Origin: Candidatus Manganitrophus noduliformans
GTDB taxonomy: Bacteria; Nitrospirota; Nitrospiria; SBBL01; Manganitrophaceae
DNA: 64,000 nt
Direction of reading: 5' to 3'
NCBI RefSeq assembly: GCF_012184425.1
Contig: NZ_VTOW01000001.1
Location: forward strand, 558,001-622,000
Each line of letters opens with the position of its first letter. Within the stretch, counting starts at the first letter, position 1. This document shows positions 1 through 8,312 of this stretch, in pieces. Below the pieces are notes generated by a model. The model had not been told where the DNA came from, searched no databases, and saw only the letters and a list, made by a program, of their open reading frames with translations. The translations under genes were made by a program, and so were the position numbers.

Positions 1-1006
1 TCTCGCTGTAGCGGGGATCGACATAACCCATGCCGATTCCCTTTCGCAGCGAGGGGGAGAAATTCCCCGAGGCGACTTTGCCGATGATCTTCTGGTCGGA
101 ATAGATCGTATGGCCCTCCCGGGGAACCCCCCCGGTGAGAAGCTCAAAGCCGATGAGCTTCCGTTGGGACCCCTTCTCCCGCTGCCGGACCAAGGCCTCT
201 TTTCCGATAAAATCTTTCTCAAAATCGATGAAGCGCTCCAGATCGGCCTCGATCGGGGTCGTCTTCTCGTCCATGTCGTGGCCGTAGAGAGGATAGCCCA
301 TCTCCAGCCGCAAGGTATCCCGCGCGCCGAGCCCGACCGGTTTGATCCGCTCCGCTTTCCCGGCCTCCAGCAGGGCATTCCAGACCGTTTCGGCCGCTTC
401 CGCCGGAATAACCAGCTCATATCCCTTTTCCCCGGTGTAGCCGGTTCGGGCGATGATTCCTTTGGCGCCGCGCGCCGGGACCAGCTCGGTTTCAATGAAG
501 TTTCGAAGGGCGATCTCGGTTTTACCGAAGGGAATGATCTGAACCAGCACTTCCCACGACTTAGGGCCCTGTAAGGCCAGCAGCGCCGTCTCTCCGCTGA
601 CATCCTTCAGATCGACCCCGGGGGGAAGATGGCTCGTCATCCACTTGAAATCTTTGTCGAGATTGGCCGCATTGACGATCACAAAAAACTTATCGACCCC
701 CCGCTTATAAAGGTAGATGTCGTCGAGGATGCCGCCGGTCTTGTTCAAGAGCATCGAATATTGGGCGCTTCCCCGCTGCATTTTGTGGACGGGGCCGGGG
801 GTCAGCCGTTCCAGATAGGCCTCCGCTCCCTTCCCGGAGAGCTCGAAGCGCCCCATGTGGCTGATGTCGAAGAGCCCCGCCGCCGTCCGAACCGACTGAT
901 GCTCATCCGTGACGCCGGAATAAGAAAGGGGCATCTGCCATCCGGCGAAGGGAACGATCTTCGCGCCTAACTTTACATGTCTCTCATAGAGAGGAGTTCT
1001 CTTCAT
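1..1006 (-). CDS. gcvT: Aminomethyltransferase, glycine cleavage T protein (3' end outside window)
   Basis: Transfers the methylene unit of glycine, held on the lipoyl arm of H protein, to tetrahydrofolate with release of ammonia. The reading frame is open from 1006 to the window edge (about 335 codons), so the C-terminus is missing. It begins MKRTPLYERHVKLGAKIVPF and contains the family stretch FAGWQMPLSYSGV followed by FDISHMGRFEL, then ARTGYTGEKGYEL near residue 190 and LGARDTLRLEMGYPLYG, all typical of GcvT folate- and substrate-binding regions. Two ATG codons are adjacent (1009 and 1006). The GAGGTG at 1011-1016 favours the second by spacing. It lies 36 bp downstream of livF on the same strand, so co-transcription with livGF is likely. 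No other gcv gene is in view. Confidence 0.93.
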   Translation of the reverse strand, partial: MKRTPLYERHVKLGAKIVPFAGWQMPLSYSGVTDEHQSVRTAAGLFDISHMGRFELSGKGAEAYLERLTPGPVHKMQRGSAQYSMLLNKTGGILDDIYLYKRGVDKFFVIVNAANLDKDFKWMTSHLPPGVDLKDVSGETALLALQGPKSWEVLVQIIPFGKTEIALRNFIETELVPARGAKGIIARTGYTGEKGYELVIPAEAAETVWNALLEAGKAERIKPVGLGARDTLRLEMGYPLYGHDMDEKTTPIEADLERFIDFEKDFIGKEALVRQREKGSQRKLIGFELLTGGVPREGHTIYSDQKIIGKVASGNFSPSLRKGIGMGYVDPRYSE

Positions 1007-1042
1007 CATCCACCTCGAACGGTTCGGTTGTGTGTGGCGCTC

Positions 1043-1759
1043 TTAGAGGGAAGATCCCGATCCCAAGTAGGCGGACTGAACCCGCGGGTTCTGCAAGAGC
1101 TGCGACGCCGGATCGGATAAGACGATCCGGCCGGTCTCCATCACATAGCCGCGGTCGGCCAATGTCAGCGCCGCGTGCGCGTTCTGCTCTACCAGAAGGA
1201 TCGTCTTCCCCTGCCGACGAATCTCCCTAATCATCTCAAAAATCTTCTCGGCCATCAAGGGGGAGAGGCCGAGAGAGGGCTCATCCAGAAGGAGGAGTTT
1301 GGGCCGCGACATCAGCGCCCGGCCGATCGCCAGCATCTGCTGCTCCCCCCCGCTGAGGGTCCCTCCCCGCTGAAATCGACGCTCTTTTAAAATCGGAAAG
1401 AAGGTGAAGATCTGCTCGAGATCTTCCTCGGCCCGCTTCGGGCCGGTTTGGAGGTAGCCCCCCATCTCCAGGTTTTCTAAGACCGAAAGCCTTGGAAAAA
1501 TCCGCCGCCCTTCCGGGACATGACAGATTCCCTTCTCAACAATCCGGTGCGGCGGAAGACCCAAGATCTCCTCCCCGCAAAAAAGAATGCTTCCGGAGCG
1601 GTTCGGAAGGATTCCCGAGATCGTCATCAGGGTGGTCGTCTTCCCGGCGCCGTTCGCGCCGATGAGCGCCACGACCTCGCCCGATGCGACCTCCAGGGAG
1701 ATCCCATTCAAAACCGTCACCGCGCCGTAGGAAGCGCGCAGATCATTTATTGCGAGCAT
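1043..1759 (-). CDS. livF: Branched-chain amino acid ABC transporter, ATP-binding protein LivF
   Basis: Cytoplasmic ATPase of a hydrophobic amino acid (HAAT) importer. Of 238 residues, Walker A GANGAGKTT sits at residues 34-42, the signature LSGGEQQ near 135 and Walker B LLLLDEPSLGL near 158, followed by a switch His in VEQNAHAAL. The length and the LSGGEQQMLAIGRAL stretch are typical of LivF rather than LivG. The start lies 20 bp after the livG stop, so the two are one transcript. The permeases and binding protein that would complete a Liv system (livM, livH, livK) are about 18 kb away on the same strand, beyond the urea island. The true substrate could be another amino acid or amide, since the HAAT family is broad. 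Confidence 0.9.
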   Translation of the reverse strand: MLAINDLRASYGAVTVLNGISLEVASGEVVALIGANGAGKTTTLMTISGILPNRSGSILFCGEEILGLPPHRIVEKGICHVPEGRRIFPRLSVLENLEMGGYLQTGPKRAEEDLEQIFTFFPILKERRFQRGGTLSGGEQQMLAIGRALMSRPKLLLLDEPSLGLSPLMAEKIFEMIREIRRQGKTILLVEQNAHAALTLADRGYVMETGRIVLSDPASQLLQNPRVQSAYLGSGSSL

Positions 1760-1779
1760 TTTAAAAAAGGAGCGCGGGG

Positions 1780-2592
1780 TCAGGGAAGTTTCGACTGCTC
1801 CTCACCTCCCGTCTCCGCCTTCCCGAGGTAGGCCTCGATGACCTTGGTATTGCCTTGAATCTCCTGCGCCGTTCCTTCGGCAATTTTCACCCCATGGTCG
1901 AGGACGAAGATCCGGTCGGAGATCTTCATCACCATTTTCATGTTGTGCTCAATCAGAAACGGGGTAATTCCCTGATCGCGGATCCGGCCGATCAGGACCA
2001 TGAGCGCCTCGGTCTCGCGGGGGTTCATTCCGGCCGCCGGCTCGTCCAAGAGGATCAGGCCCGGCTCCGACGCCAGCGCCCGGGCGATCTCGAGGCGCCG
2101 CTGGTCGCCGTAACAGAGATGGCGCGCCGTGAGGTCGTGCCGGTCGGCCAGGCCGACAAATTCCAACGATTGAAGCCCCTCCTCGCGGAGCCGCCGTTCT
2201 TTCCCTCGAAAGTGCCGGCTCTGCAAAAGCGCGCCGATAAAAGTGCCGATCAGCGGGGGAGCGCTTCGCGGATACCGGCCGACCATGACATTTTCGAGAA
2301 CCGTCATCTCCGAAAAAAGCCGGATGTTCTGAAAGGTCCGCGCCACCCCGCGACGGGTGATCTCGTGCGGCGGGAGAGAACCGATCGGCTCCCCTCGAAA
2401 CCGAATCAGGCCGGCGGTCGGCGGGATCAGGCCGGTAATACAGTTGAAAAAGGTCGTTTTCCCCGCGCCGTTCGGCCCGATGAGGCTGGTCACCTTCCCC
2501 GCTTCGATCGAGAGCGCAACCCCTTCGAGCGCCTTCAGCCCGTCGAAGGTTTTGGTCAGCCCCTCTATTTCCAAAAAAGCCTGTTGAGACAT
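1780..2592 (-). CDS. livG: Branched-chain amino acid ABC transporter, ATP-binding protein LivG
   Basis: Second ATPase of the HAAT importer, 270 residues from MSQQAFLEIEGLTKTF. Walker A GPNGAGKTT is at about 39-47. LivG-type landmarks are RTFQNIRLF after the Q-loop, the degenerate signature LCYGDQRRLEIARAL, Walker B LILLDEPAAGMNP and the C-terminal AYLGKA. I chose ATG 2592. A GTG eight codons upstream (2616) is possible but gives an untypical N-terminus. It is the first gene of the livG-livF-gcvT run and faces the porin gene across a 479-bp divergent gap, so its promoter must lie there. LivG is normally encoded directly after LivM; here the two are separated by the urea cluster. Confidence 0.9.
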   Translation of the reverse strand: MSQQAFLEIEGLTKTFDGLKALEGVALSIEAGKVTSLIGPNGAGKTTFFNCITGLIPPTAGLIRFRGEPIGSLPPHEITRRGVARTFQNIRLFSEMTVLENVMVGRYPRSAPPLIGTFIGALLQSRHFRGKERRLREEGLQSLEFVGLADRHDLTARHLCYGDQRRLEIARALASEPGLILLDEPAAGMNPRETEALMVLIGRIRDQGITPFLIEHNMKMVMKISDRIFVLDHGVKIAEGTAQEIQGNTKVIEAYLGKAETGGEEQSKLP

Positions 2593-3071
2593 GATTCCCG
2601 CTCTTTTGGATAACACATTTGAGGGAGGAAGTCAAAACGCGAGCACCTTATCACAGCGGCCGATGAAGGGTCAAGAAGAAGAACATTTTCCGAGTCGAAT
2701 TCGGGCGACACAGTGGAGACAAAAAAAACAGATTTGTTCATTTCGCGACAAAATCGTTCGGCCCGGTTACTTTTCGGGATTGCATTTTTGATGTCCTATT
2801 TCTATCCCCGCTGTCAAATAAATGACGCGCGGTTGTAGGGCGTTCGAGTTCTTTTGTGAAAGTAAGCGCGCTTACAGATCCAATCGGTATAGCAATTGCA
2901 CCAAGAGAATCATGTACGACGAGCGGTCGATTACGAAGAGGTAATCTCCGTGCAGGCAAGGTGCCTCATCCCGGCGTGGTTCGCGCGGGTGATGCACTTT
3001 TTTTTTGCCCAAAATGAAAGACCACCGACCCAACCGATCACCACAACCGACACATGGAGGAAAAAAACCAA
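2593..3071. promoter_or_regulatory. Divergent control region between livG and the urea porin, with a perfect 14-bp palindrome
   Basis: No gene is visible in these 479 bp. At 2862-2875 there is a perfect palindrome, GTAAGCGCGCTTAC, which fits the GTA-N8-TAC form bound by the CRP-family nitrogen regulator NtcA of cyanobacteria. Eleven bases downstream, 2886-2900 reads GG-N10-GC in the context CGGTATAGCAATTGCA. This matches the invariant dinucleotides and the TTGCA half of a sigma-54 promoter but has a poor -24 half. A TGCACC half-site (2897-2902) overlaps it. A start at about 2911 would give the porin a roughly 160-nt leader. Which of these is used cannot be decided by reading. Confidence 0.45.
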
Positions 3072-4196
3072 ATGATACGATATCGCCTTGGGCGCATCTT
3101 CGTTTTCCTGGGACTTCTCGGAATTCTTCTCTCCTCATTGGCAACAGGGCCTTCGACGGCCCACGCGGGGGGAACGATCAAAATCGACGACGTGCGCTCC
3201 GTCAGTGTCGGGATGGGGCTGCGGACCAGCTTCAACATGATCGAAGATGCCGCCCCGAGCGGAGAGGATTGGTCCAAAGACTTTGCGCTTGATAATATCC
3301 GCCTCTACATGAGTGGACAGCTCCATGAATTAATCACCTTTGAGTTCAATACCGAACGCGAGCAGACGTCCGCCACAACGGAGAGCATTCGTGTCCTGGA
3401 TGCGGTCGTGAAGTTTGGTTTTAACGATTACTTCAATATTTGGTTCGGCCGTTTTCTTCCTCCCAGCGACCGCTCGAATCTGGACGGCCCCTACTATCTG
3501 AACGCCTGGGATTTCCCCTTCGTTCAGATGTATCCGGCGATCTTCGCCGGGCGGGATGACGGCGCGGCGATCTGGGGGATGATCGGCGGAGGAAAATTTA
3601 AGTACCAGGTCGGCGCCTTCGACGGGACGACAGGCGGACCGAATGAGAAAGACAACCTCCTTTACGCGGGGCGGCTCACCCTCAATCTGTGGGATCCGGA
3701 GGCGGGGTACTACAACAGCAGCACCTATTACGGATCGATGAACGTTCTCGCAATCGGCCTGGCGGCAATGACCCAAAAAGACGCCGTCGGAACGGCGGGG
3801 GCTTCCGGCGATTTTACCGGCTGGAACGTCGATCTCCTCGTTGAGCGGAATCTCGGTTCGGCAGGGGTCGCGACCTTGGAAGGGGCCTATTATGACTACG
3901 ATAACGAAGGGCTTGCCACGGAAGGGGACGGCTACTTCGCGCTGATCAGCTATCTCCTTCCCGGCAAGGTCGGCGGGGAGACGCTTCAGGGACAGCTCCA
4001 GCCGATGGTCCGGTATCAGCGGTTCGAGAATGAAGGTCCGGCCACCGGCGATCACAGCCGACTCGATGTGGCATTGAGCTATATCATCGATGGACACAAC
4101 GCTCGGATCACCCTCACCTATTCTCAGGATGATCCGGCTGCCGCGGGCGCCCCCGATTTTGACATGATCAAACTGGGCCTTCAGTTCCAGATCTAA
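3072..4196 (+). CDS. Outer-membrane porin of the urea cluster (OprO/FmdC-like)
   Basis: Predicted outer-membrane beta-barrel that would let short-chain amides and urea into the periplasm. The 374-residue product starts MIRYRLGRIFVFLGLLGILL and has a signal peptide ending near AHAGG. The remainder alternates short hydrophobic strands with polar turns and ends LGLQFQI, the usual C-terminal aromatic-containing barrel strand without a terminal Phe. The stretch around FGFNDYFNIWFGRFLPPSDRS is characteristic of phosphate-selective-type porins. ATG 3072 is chosen because GGAGG lies 10 bp upstream at 3057-3061; an ATG 18 bp earlier has no ribosome site. It is the first gene of the urea cluster. A porin leads comparable urt/ure clusters in Nitrospira. 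Substrate specificity is inferred from position only. Confidence 0.75.
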   Translation: MIRYRLGRIFVFLGLLGILLSSLATGPSTAHAGGTIKIDDVRSVSVGMGLRTSFNMIEDAAPSGEDWSKDFALDNIRLYMSGQLHELITFEFNTEREQTSATTESIRVLDAVVKFGFNDYFNIWFGRFLPPSDRSNLDGPYYLNAWDFPFVQMYPAIFAGRDDGAAIWGMIGGGKFKYQVGAFDGTTGGPNEKDNLLYAGRLTLNLWDPEAGYYNSSTYYGSMNVLAIGLAAMTQKDAVGTAGASGDFTGWNVDLLVERNLGSAGVATLEGAYYDYDNEGLATEGDGYFALISYLLPGKVGGETLQGQLQPMVRYQRFENEGPATGDHSRLDVALSYIIDGHNARITLTYSQDDPAAAGAPDFDMIKLGLQFQI

Positions 4197-4210
4197 CGGG
4201 CATCCTCTCA

Positions 4211-4238
4211 TAGGGGCAGACACACGGGTCTGCCCCTA
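4211..4238. repeat. REP-like hairpin between porin and ureD
   Basis: Arms TAGGGGCAGAC (4211-4221) and GTCTGCCCCTA (4228-4238) are perfectly complementary around a 6-nt loop. The outer bases ATAGGGGC...GCCCCTAC match the foot of the 28-bp palindromes at 10977 and 13497. No T-run follows, so it is not a classical terminator. Confidence 0.8.
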
Positions 4239-4247
4239 CAAATACGG

Positions 4248-5078
4248 ATGGGACGGCAGGTGCACGGGATTCTAAACATCACCTTTGAACAAAAGAGAAA
4301 TCGAACGGTGGCGCGGGAGATCCGCCAGCAGGCGCCGCTTCGGGTGATCCGGCCGTTCTACCCCGAGGGGGAGGGGACGGCCCATCTTTATCTTCTCAAC
4401 GCCACGGCGGGAATTCTGGAGGGGGACCAACTCGAGATCTCCCTCCGTCTGGAGAAGGGGACCCACGCCGTCGTGACGACGCCGGCGGCGACGCGGGTCC
4501 ATCCGACGCCGTCGGGGGAGGCCCGCCAGCGGACCACCCTCTCCGTCGGTCCCGGCGCCACCCTGGAATATCTGGCCGAGCCGGTTCTCCCCTATGCCGG
4601 AGCGGCTTTTCATCAAGAGACCGATATTTTTCTGGAGGAGCAGGCCATCCTTTTTTACGCCGACCTCCTCGGCCCCGGAAGGCTTGCCCGGGGGGAATCG
4701 TTTGCCTACCGGCTTTATGAGAATCAATTGCGGATCGTCGATCCGGAAGGGGTTCTGGTTCAAGAGCGATTTCGGCTGGCCCCCTCCGAACGCCCGTTGG
4801 AGGAGATCGGGGTGATGGAGGGCTTCAGTCATCTCGGCACCCTTTATCTCTTCTGCCCGGAGTCGGCCCGGATGAGGCTTCTTACGGCTTTCCGATCGGT
4901 CGAACGGGCCGATCTTTTCTGGGGGGCCACGCTCCTATCCCGTCGGGGTCTGGCGGTCCGGGCGCTGGCCCACGACACCCCGGCCCTTCACGGTTTTTTT
5001 TTAACCTCTGGGACCTTTTTCGAAAGGAGGTGTTGGGGAGATCCCTCCCCCCCATTCGAAAATATTGACCATTCTTAA
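4248..5078 (+). CDS. ureD: Urease accessory protein UreD
   Basis: Scaffold that binds the urease apoprotein and, with UreF and UreG, delivers nickel to the active site. The 276-residue product has the UreD core: LNITFEQKRNRTVAREIRQQ, then APLRVIRPF, LLNATAGILEGDQ, VVTTPAATRVHPT and LEYLAEPVLPYAGAAFHQ. The length is usual for the family. The start is uncertain: ATG 4248 lacks a clear Shine-Dalgarno site and an in-frame GTG at 4260 (VHGILNITF) is equally good. A hairpin immediately precedes it. It sits apart from ureF and ureG, upstream of the transporter genes. The C-terminus (RRCWGDPSPPFENIDHS) is polar and not obviously conserved. Confidence 0.93.
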   Translation: MGRQVHGILNITFEQKRNRTVAREIRQQAPLRVIRPFYPEGEGTAHLYLLNATAGILEGDQLEISLRLEKGTHAVVTTPAATRVHPTPSGEARQRTTLSVGPGATLEYLAEPVLPYAGAAFHQETDIFLEEQAILFYADLLGPGRLARGESFAYRLYENQLRIVDPEGVLVQERFRLAPSERPLEEIGVMEGFSHLGTLYLFCPESARMRLLTAFRSVERADLFWGATLLSRRGLAVRALAHDTPALHGFFLTSGTFFERRCWGDPSPPFENIDHS

Positions 5079-5168
5079 GCGAATCGATCGACACATGTGA
5101 TTGATGGGGGCATCGTTTGTCGCCCTGAAGTAAGTCAAGGGAAGATCACTATCAGAAGGAGAGGAGAG

Positions 5169-6563
5169 ATGGTGGGAGAAAAAAAATCAACGGAAGGGGT
5201 CAAAACAAAACGGCGTTATCTGAAGCCGACATTATTCGGTCTTCTGGTTCTCTTGGCGGTGGGGGTCGTCGGGACCTTCGCTGCAAGGGAGGTCGCAAAT
5301 GCGGCGGGGGAGGAGAAACCACCCATCAAGATCGGCATCCTCCATTCGCTCAGCGGAACGATGGCGATCAGCGAGCAGTCGATCAAAGACATCATGATGA
5401 TGGGAATCGAGGAGATCAACGCCAAGGGGGGGGTGCTCGGCCGGAAGATCGAGCCGATCGTGGAAGATCCCGCCTCCAACTGGGACCTCTTCGCCGAGAA
5501 GGCGAAGAAGCTTCTGGTTCAGGACAAAGTTCCGGTGATCTTCGGCTGCTGGACGTCGGTCAGCCGGAAGTCGGTGCTCCCGGTGGTCGAGAAGAACAAC
5601 GGCCTTCTCTTCTATCCGGTGCAGTATGAGGGGGAAGAGTGCTCCCGGAACATCATCTACACCGGCGCGTCGGTCAACCAGCAGGCCGTTCCCGCCGTGG
5701 AATATTTCCTGAGCAAAGAAGGGGGGGAGAAGAAAAAATTCTACCTGCTCGGCACCGACTACGTTTATCCGCGGACCACGAACAAGATCCTCCGGGCGAT
5801 GCTCCTGAAGAAAGGAATCGCCGAGAAGGACATCATGGAAGAGTACACCCCGTTCCATCACCAGGACTATCAAACGATCGTCGCCAAGATCAAACGGTTC
5901 TGCGCCGGCGGGAAAGCGGCGGTGATCAACACCGTCAACGGCGACTCCAACGTTCCCCTCTTCAAAGAGCTGGCGAACACTGGGGTGAAAGCGGACGAGT
6001 GTCCGGTGATGTCGTTCAGCGTGGCGGAAGATGAGCTGCGCGGCCTCGACACCAAGCCGTTGGTCGGCCACCTGGCGGCGTGGAACTATTTCCAATCGGT
6101 CAGCACCCCGGAGAACAAGGAGCTGGTCAAGAAGTTCAAGGCATTCGCCAAAAAGAACAACCTCCCCGGCGGGGCGAGCCGTGTGGTGGATGATCCGATG
6201 TTCTGGGGGTATAACGGCCTCTATCTTTGGAAGGCGGCGGTCGAAAAGGCGGGGAGCACCGATGTCGATGCGGTGCTGAAGGCCTATCCCGGACTGGAGG
6301 TCCAAACGGCGGCGGGAAAAATCGTGGCCGATACGCGGAACCATCACACCGCGAAGCCGGTTTATATCGGCCGGATCTTGGCCAACGGTCAATTCGAGAT
6401 CATCTGGCAGTCGAAAGGGCTCGTGACGCCGGAGCCGTGGAGCGAGTACACCTATCCCGATCGCCAATGTGATTGGAGCAAGGGGGGCAAGGGGTCGTTC
6501 GACATGAAGGGGGGCCAGAAGGTCTTCCTCGATCCGTCGGCGATGCCGATCGAGCCGATGTAG
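5169..6563 (+). CDS. urtA: Urea ABC transporter, periplasmic urea-binding protein
   Basis: Captures urea in the periplasm and hands it to the UrtB/UrtC permease pair. The 464-residue product opens with a basic segment (MVGEKKSTEGVKTKRRYLK) and a hydrophobic stretch LFGLLVLLAVGVVGTFAA, a long signal peptide or anchor. It then runs IKIGILHSLSGTMAISE and later FGCWTSVSRKSVLPV and YPVQYEGEE, which are diagnostic of UrtA rather than amino-acid-binding relatives. ATG 5169 is chosen because a purine-rich AGGAGAGGAGAG abuts it. The frame is open 72 bp further upstream, but no ribosome site is present there. A 9-bp GC-rich hairpin follows the stop. Homologues of about 430-460 residues are normal. Confidence 0.95.
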   Translation: MVGEKKSTEGVKTKRRYLKPTLFGLLVLLAVGVVGTFAAREVANAAGEEKPPIKIGILHSLSGTMAISEQSIKDIMMMGIEEINAKGGVLGRKIEPIVEDPASNWDLFAEKAKKLLVQDKVPVIFGCWTSVSRKSVLPVVEKNNGLLFYPVQYEGEECSRNIIYTGASVNQQAVPAVEYFLSKEGGEKKKFYLLGTDYVYPRTTNKILRAMLLKKGIAEKDIMEEYTPFHHQDYQTIVAKIKRFCAGGKAAVINTVNGDSNVPLFKELANTGVKADECPVMSFSVAEDELRGLDTKPLVGHLAAWNYFQSVSTPENKELVKKFKAFAKKNNLPGGASRVVDDPMFWGYNGLYLWKAAVEKAGSTDVDAVLKAYPGLEVQTAAGKIVADTRNHHTAKPVYIGRILANGQFEIIWQSKGLVTPEPWSEYTYPDRQCDWSKGGKGSFDMKGGQKVFLDPSAMPIEPM

Positions 6564-6579
6564 TTTAAAGCAGGTGTCG

Positions 6580-6611
6580 GGGGCCGGGGGGCGGAAACGT
6601 CTCCCGGCCCC
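6580..6611 (+). repeat. GC-rich hairpin between urtA and urtB
   Basis: GGGGCCGGG (6580-6588) pairs perfectly with CCCGGCCCC (6603-6611). No T-run follows. Hairpins at this place, between the binding-protein gene and the permease gene, commonly protect the upstream mRNA end or attenuate downstream expression. Which applies here is inference. Confidence 0.7.
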
Positions 6612-6629
6612 GTGTGGTATGGCGAAAAG

Positions 6630-8312
6630 ATGAAATTACAAATAGTCGTTCTGGTCTTCATTTTTCTTTTTGGGCCGCTTCAGTCCGCTTGGTCGGAGGG
6701 GTCCCTTCCCGCCGGTGGAGATAAGGGGCTGCTCCTCCAGCAGATCGCCGGGGATGATCCGGAGGTTCAGGCGGGGACGCTGAAGGAATTGGCCGAGGAG
6801 GGAGATCCGGCGAGTCTTCCCCTCCTCACGGCGCTGCATGAGGGGAGTCTTTACCGGTGGACGACCGACGGAGCGGTCCGGGTTGTCCGCGTTGAAATGG
6901 TCGCCTCGCCCGACGGCGAGAAGAAAGGTCTCCTGGTCGATCCGTTGACCGGGGAGCGGATCGGCGAAGGGGATGGAACCGACGAGGGATTCGAGATGAT
7001 CTCGGTCGGATCGAGTGAAGGGCGGCGGTGGGTCTCGGCGGCGCTCGACCGGATCAAACTTTCCGATCCTTCCCCGGAGGCGCGCCGCTCGGCGGCGACC
7101 AAAATCGGGAACGGGGGGGATCTCTCCAATCTTCTCCCGCTGACCCGGGCCTTGTCCCGGGAAACCGATCGTTGGGCGCGGCATGCGATGGAAGAGGCGG
7201 TTGGACAAATTCAGCTCGCAGATCCCGATCCGGCGGTCCGTCGCGCGGCGGCGGAGCGGTTGGGGACGATCCACAGCCAGCAGGGGCTTCCCCGATTGAA
7301 GGCCCTCTTTTCCGAGGAGCCGGCCGAAACCGACCCTGCCGTCCGATCGGCGCTCCGGACGGCGATCGGACGAATCGAGGACTACCAGGCCCGGGAGCAG
7401 TTTGTCGGGACCCTTTTCAGCGGGATCAGCCTCGGATCGATCCTGTTGTTGATGGGGCTCGGCCTGGCGATCACCTTCGGGTTGATGGGGGTGATCAACA
7501 TGGCCCACGGCGAGATGATGATGATGGGGGCCTATACAACCTTCGTCCTGCAGGAGATTTTCAGAACGCGCTTTCCGGCGGGGTATCACGATCTCTATTT
7601 TATCGCGGCGCTCCCGCTCTCTTTTCTTGTGGCCGCCGTGGTCGGGTGGCTTTTGGAGAAGGGGGTGATTCGGTTTCTCTACGGAAAGCCGCTCGAGACG
7701 CTGCTGGCGACCTGGGGGATCAGCATGATTCTGCAGCAGGCGGCGCGGTGGTATTTCGGCGATCTGACGAGTGTGAACGCGCCGACCTGGATCCGCGGCG
7801 GCGTTCAGGCGACGGTCGGTCTGGTTTTACCTTACAATCGCATTTTCATTATCGCCTTAAGCATCGTGGGATTGGTGGGGGTTTCTCTTCTCCTCTCGCG
7901 GACCCGCTGGGGGCTGAAGATCCGGGCGGTCACGCAAAACCGCGACATGAGCGCGTGCCTGGGGATCTCGACCCGCCGTGTCGATGGATGGACCTTTGCT
8001 TTGGGAGCGGGCCTGGCGGGGCTGGCGGGATGCGCCTTGAGTCTGGTGGGGAATGTCGATCCGGAGATGGGGAAAACCTATATCGTCGATTCGTTTATGG
8101 TGGTCGTGGTCGGCGGGGTCGGCAAGCTGGCCGGGACGGTCGTCTCGGCGTTTGGGATCGGAATGCTGAATAAGATCTTGGAGCCGATGATCGGCGGGAC
8201 CGGCGGGGCGATCTACGCCAAAATTTTTATCCTCGCGGCGATCATCCTCTTCCTTCAGCGAAAGCCCTCCGGTCTCTTCCCGGCCAAAGGCCGCGCGGCG
8301 GAGTCGGCATAA
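6630..8312 (+). CDS. urtB: Urea ABC transporter permease UrtB with periplasmic N-terminal region
   Basis: LivH-type inner-membrane permease. The 560-residue product starts with a signal-like segment, MKLQIVVLVFIFLFGPLQSA. About 230 residues with HEAT-like repeats follow (DPSPEARRSAATKI, DPDPAVRRAAAERL), and the multi-span permease begins at about residue 262 with TLFSGISLGSILLLMGLGLA. The permease part contains VINMAHGEMMMMGAY and VVVVGGVGKLAGTV, typical of this family. The extra N-terminal region is normal for proteobacterial-type UrtB and absent from LivH. ATG 6630 is used because the signal peptide starts there; an in-frame GTG at 6612 would add six polar residues. The stop TAA (8310-8312) shares its last base with the next start. 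Confidence 0.94.
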   Translation: MKLQIVVLVFIFLFGPLQSAWSEGSLPAGGDKGLLLQQIAGDDPEVQAGTLKELAEEGDPASLPLLTALHEGSLYRWTTDGAVRVVRVEMVASPDGEKKGLLVDPLTGERIGEGDGTDEGFEMISVGSSEGRRWVSAALDRIKLSDPSPEARRSAATKIGNGGDLSNLLPLTRALSRETDRWARHAMEEAVGQIQLADPDPAVRRAAAERLGTIHSQQGLPRLKALFSEEPAETDPAVRSALRTAIGRIEDYQAREQFVGTLFSGISLGSILLLMGLGLAITFGLMGVINMAHGEMMMMGAYTTFVLQEIFRTRFPAGYHDLYFIAALPLSFLVAAVVGWLLEKGVIRFLYGKPLETLLATWGISMILQQAARWYFGDLTSVNAPTWIRGGVQATVGLVLPYNRIFIIALSIVGLVGVSLLLSRTRWGLKIRAVTQNRDMSACLGISTRRVDGWTFALGAGLAGLAGCALSLVGNVDPEMGKTYIVDSFMVVVVGGVGKLAGTVVSAFGIGMLNKILEPMIGGTGGAIYAKIFILAAIILFLQRKPSGLFPAKGRAAESA

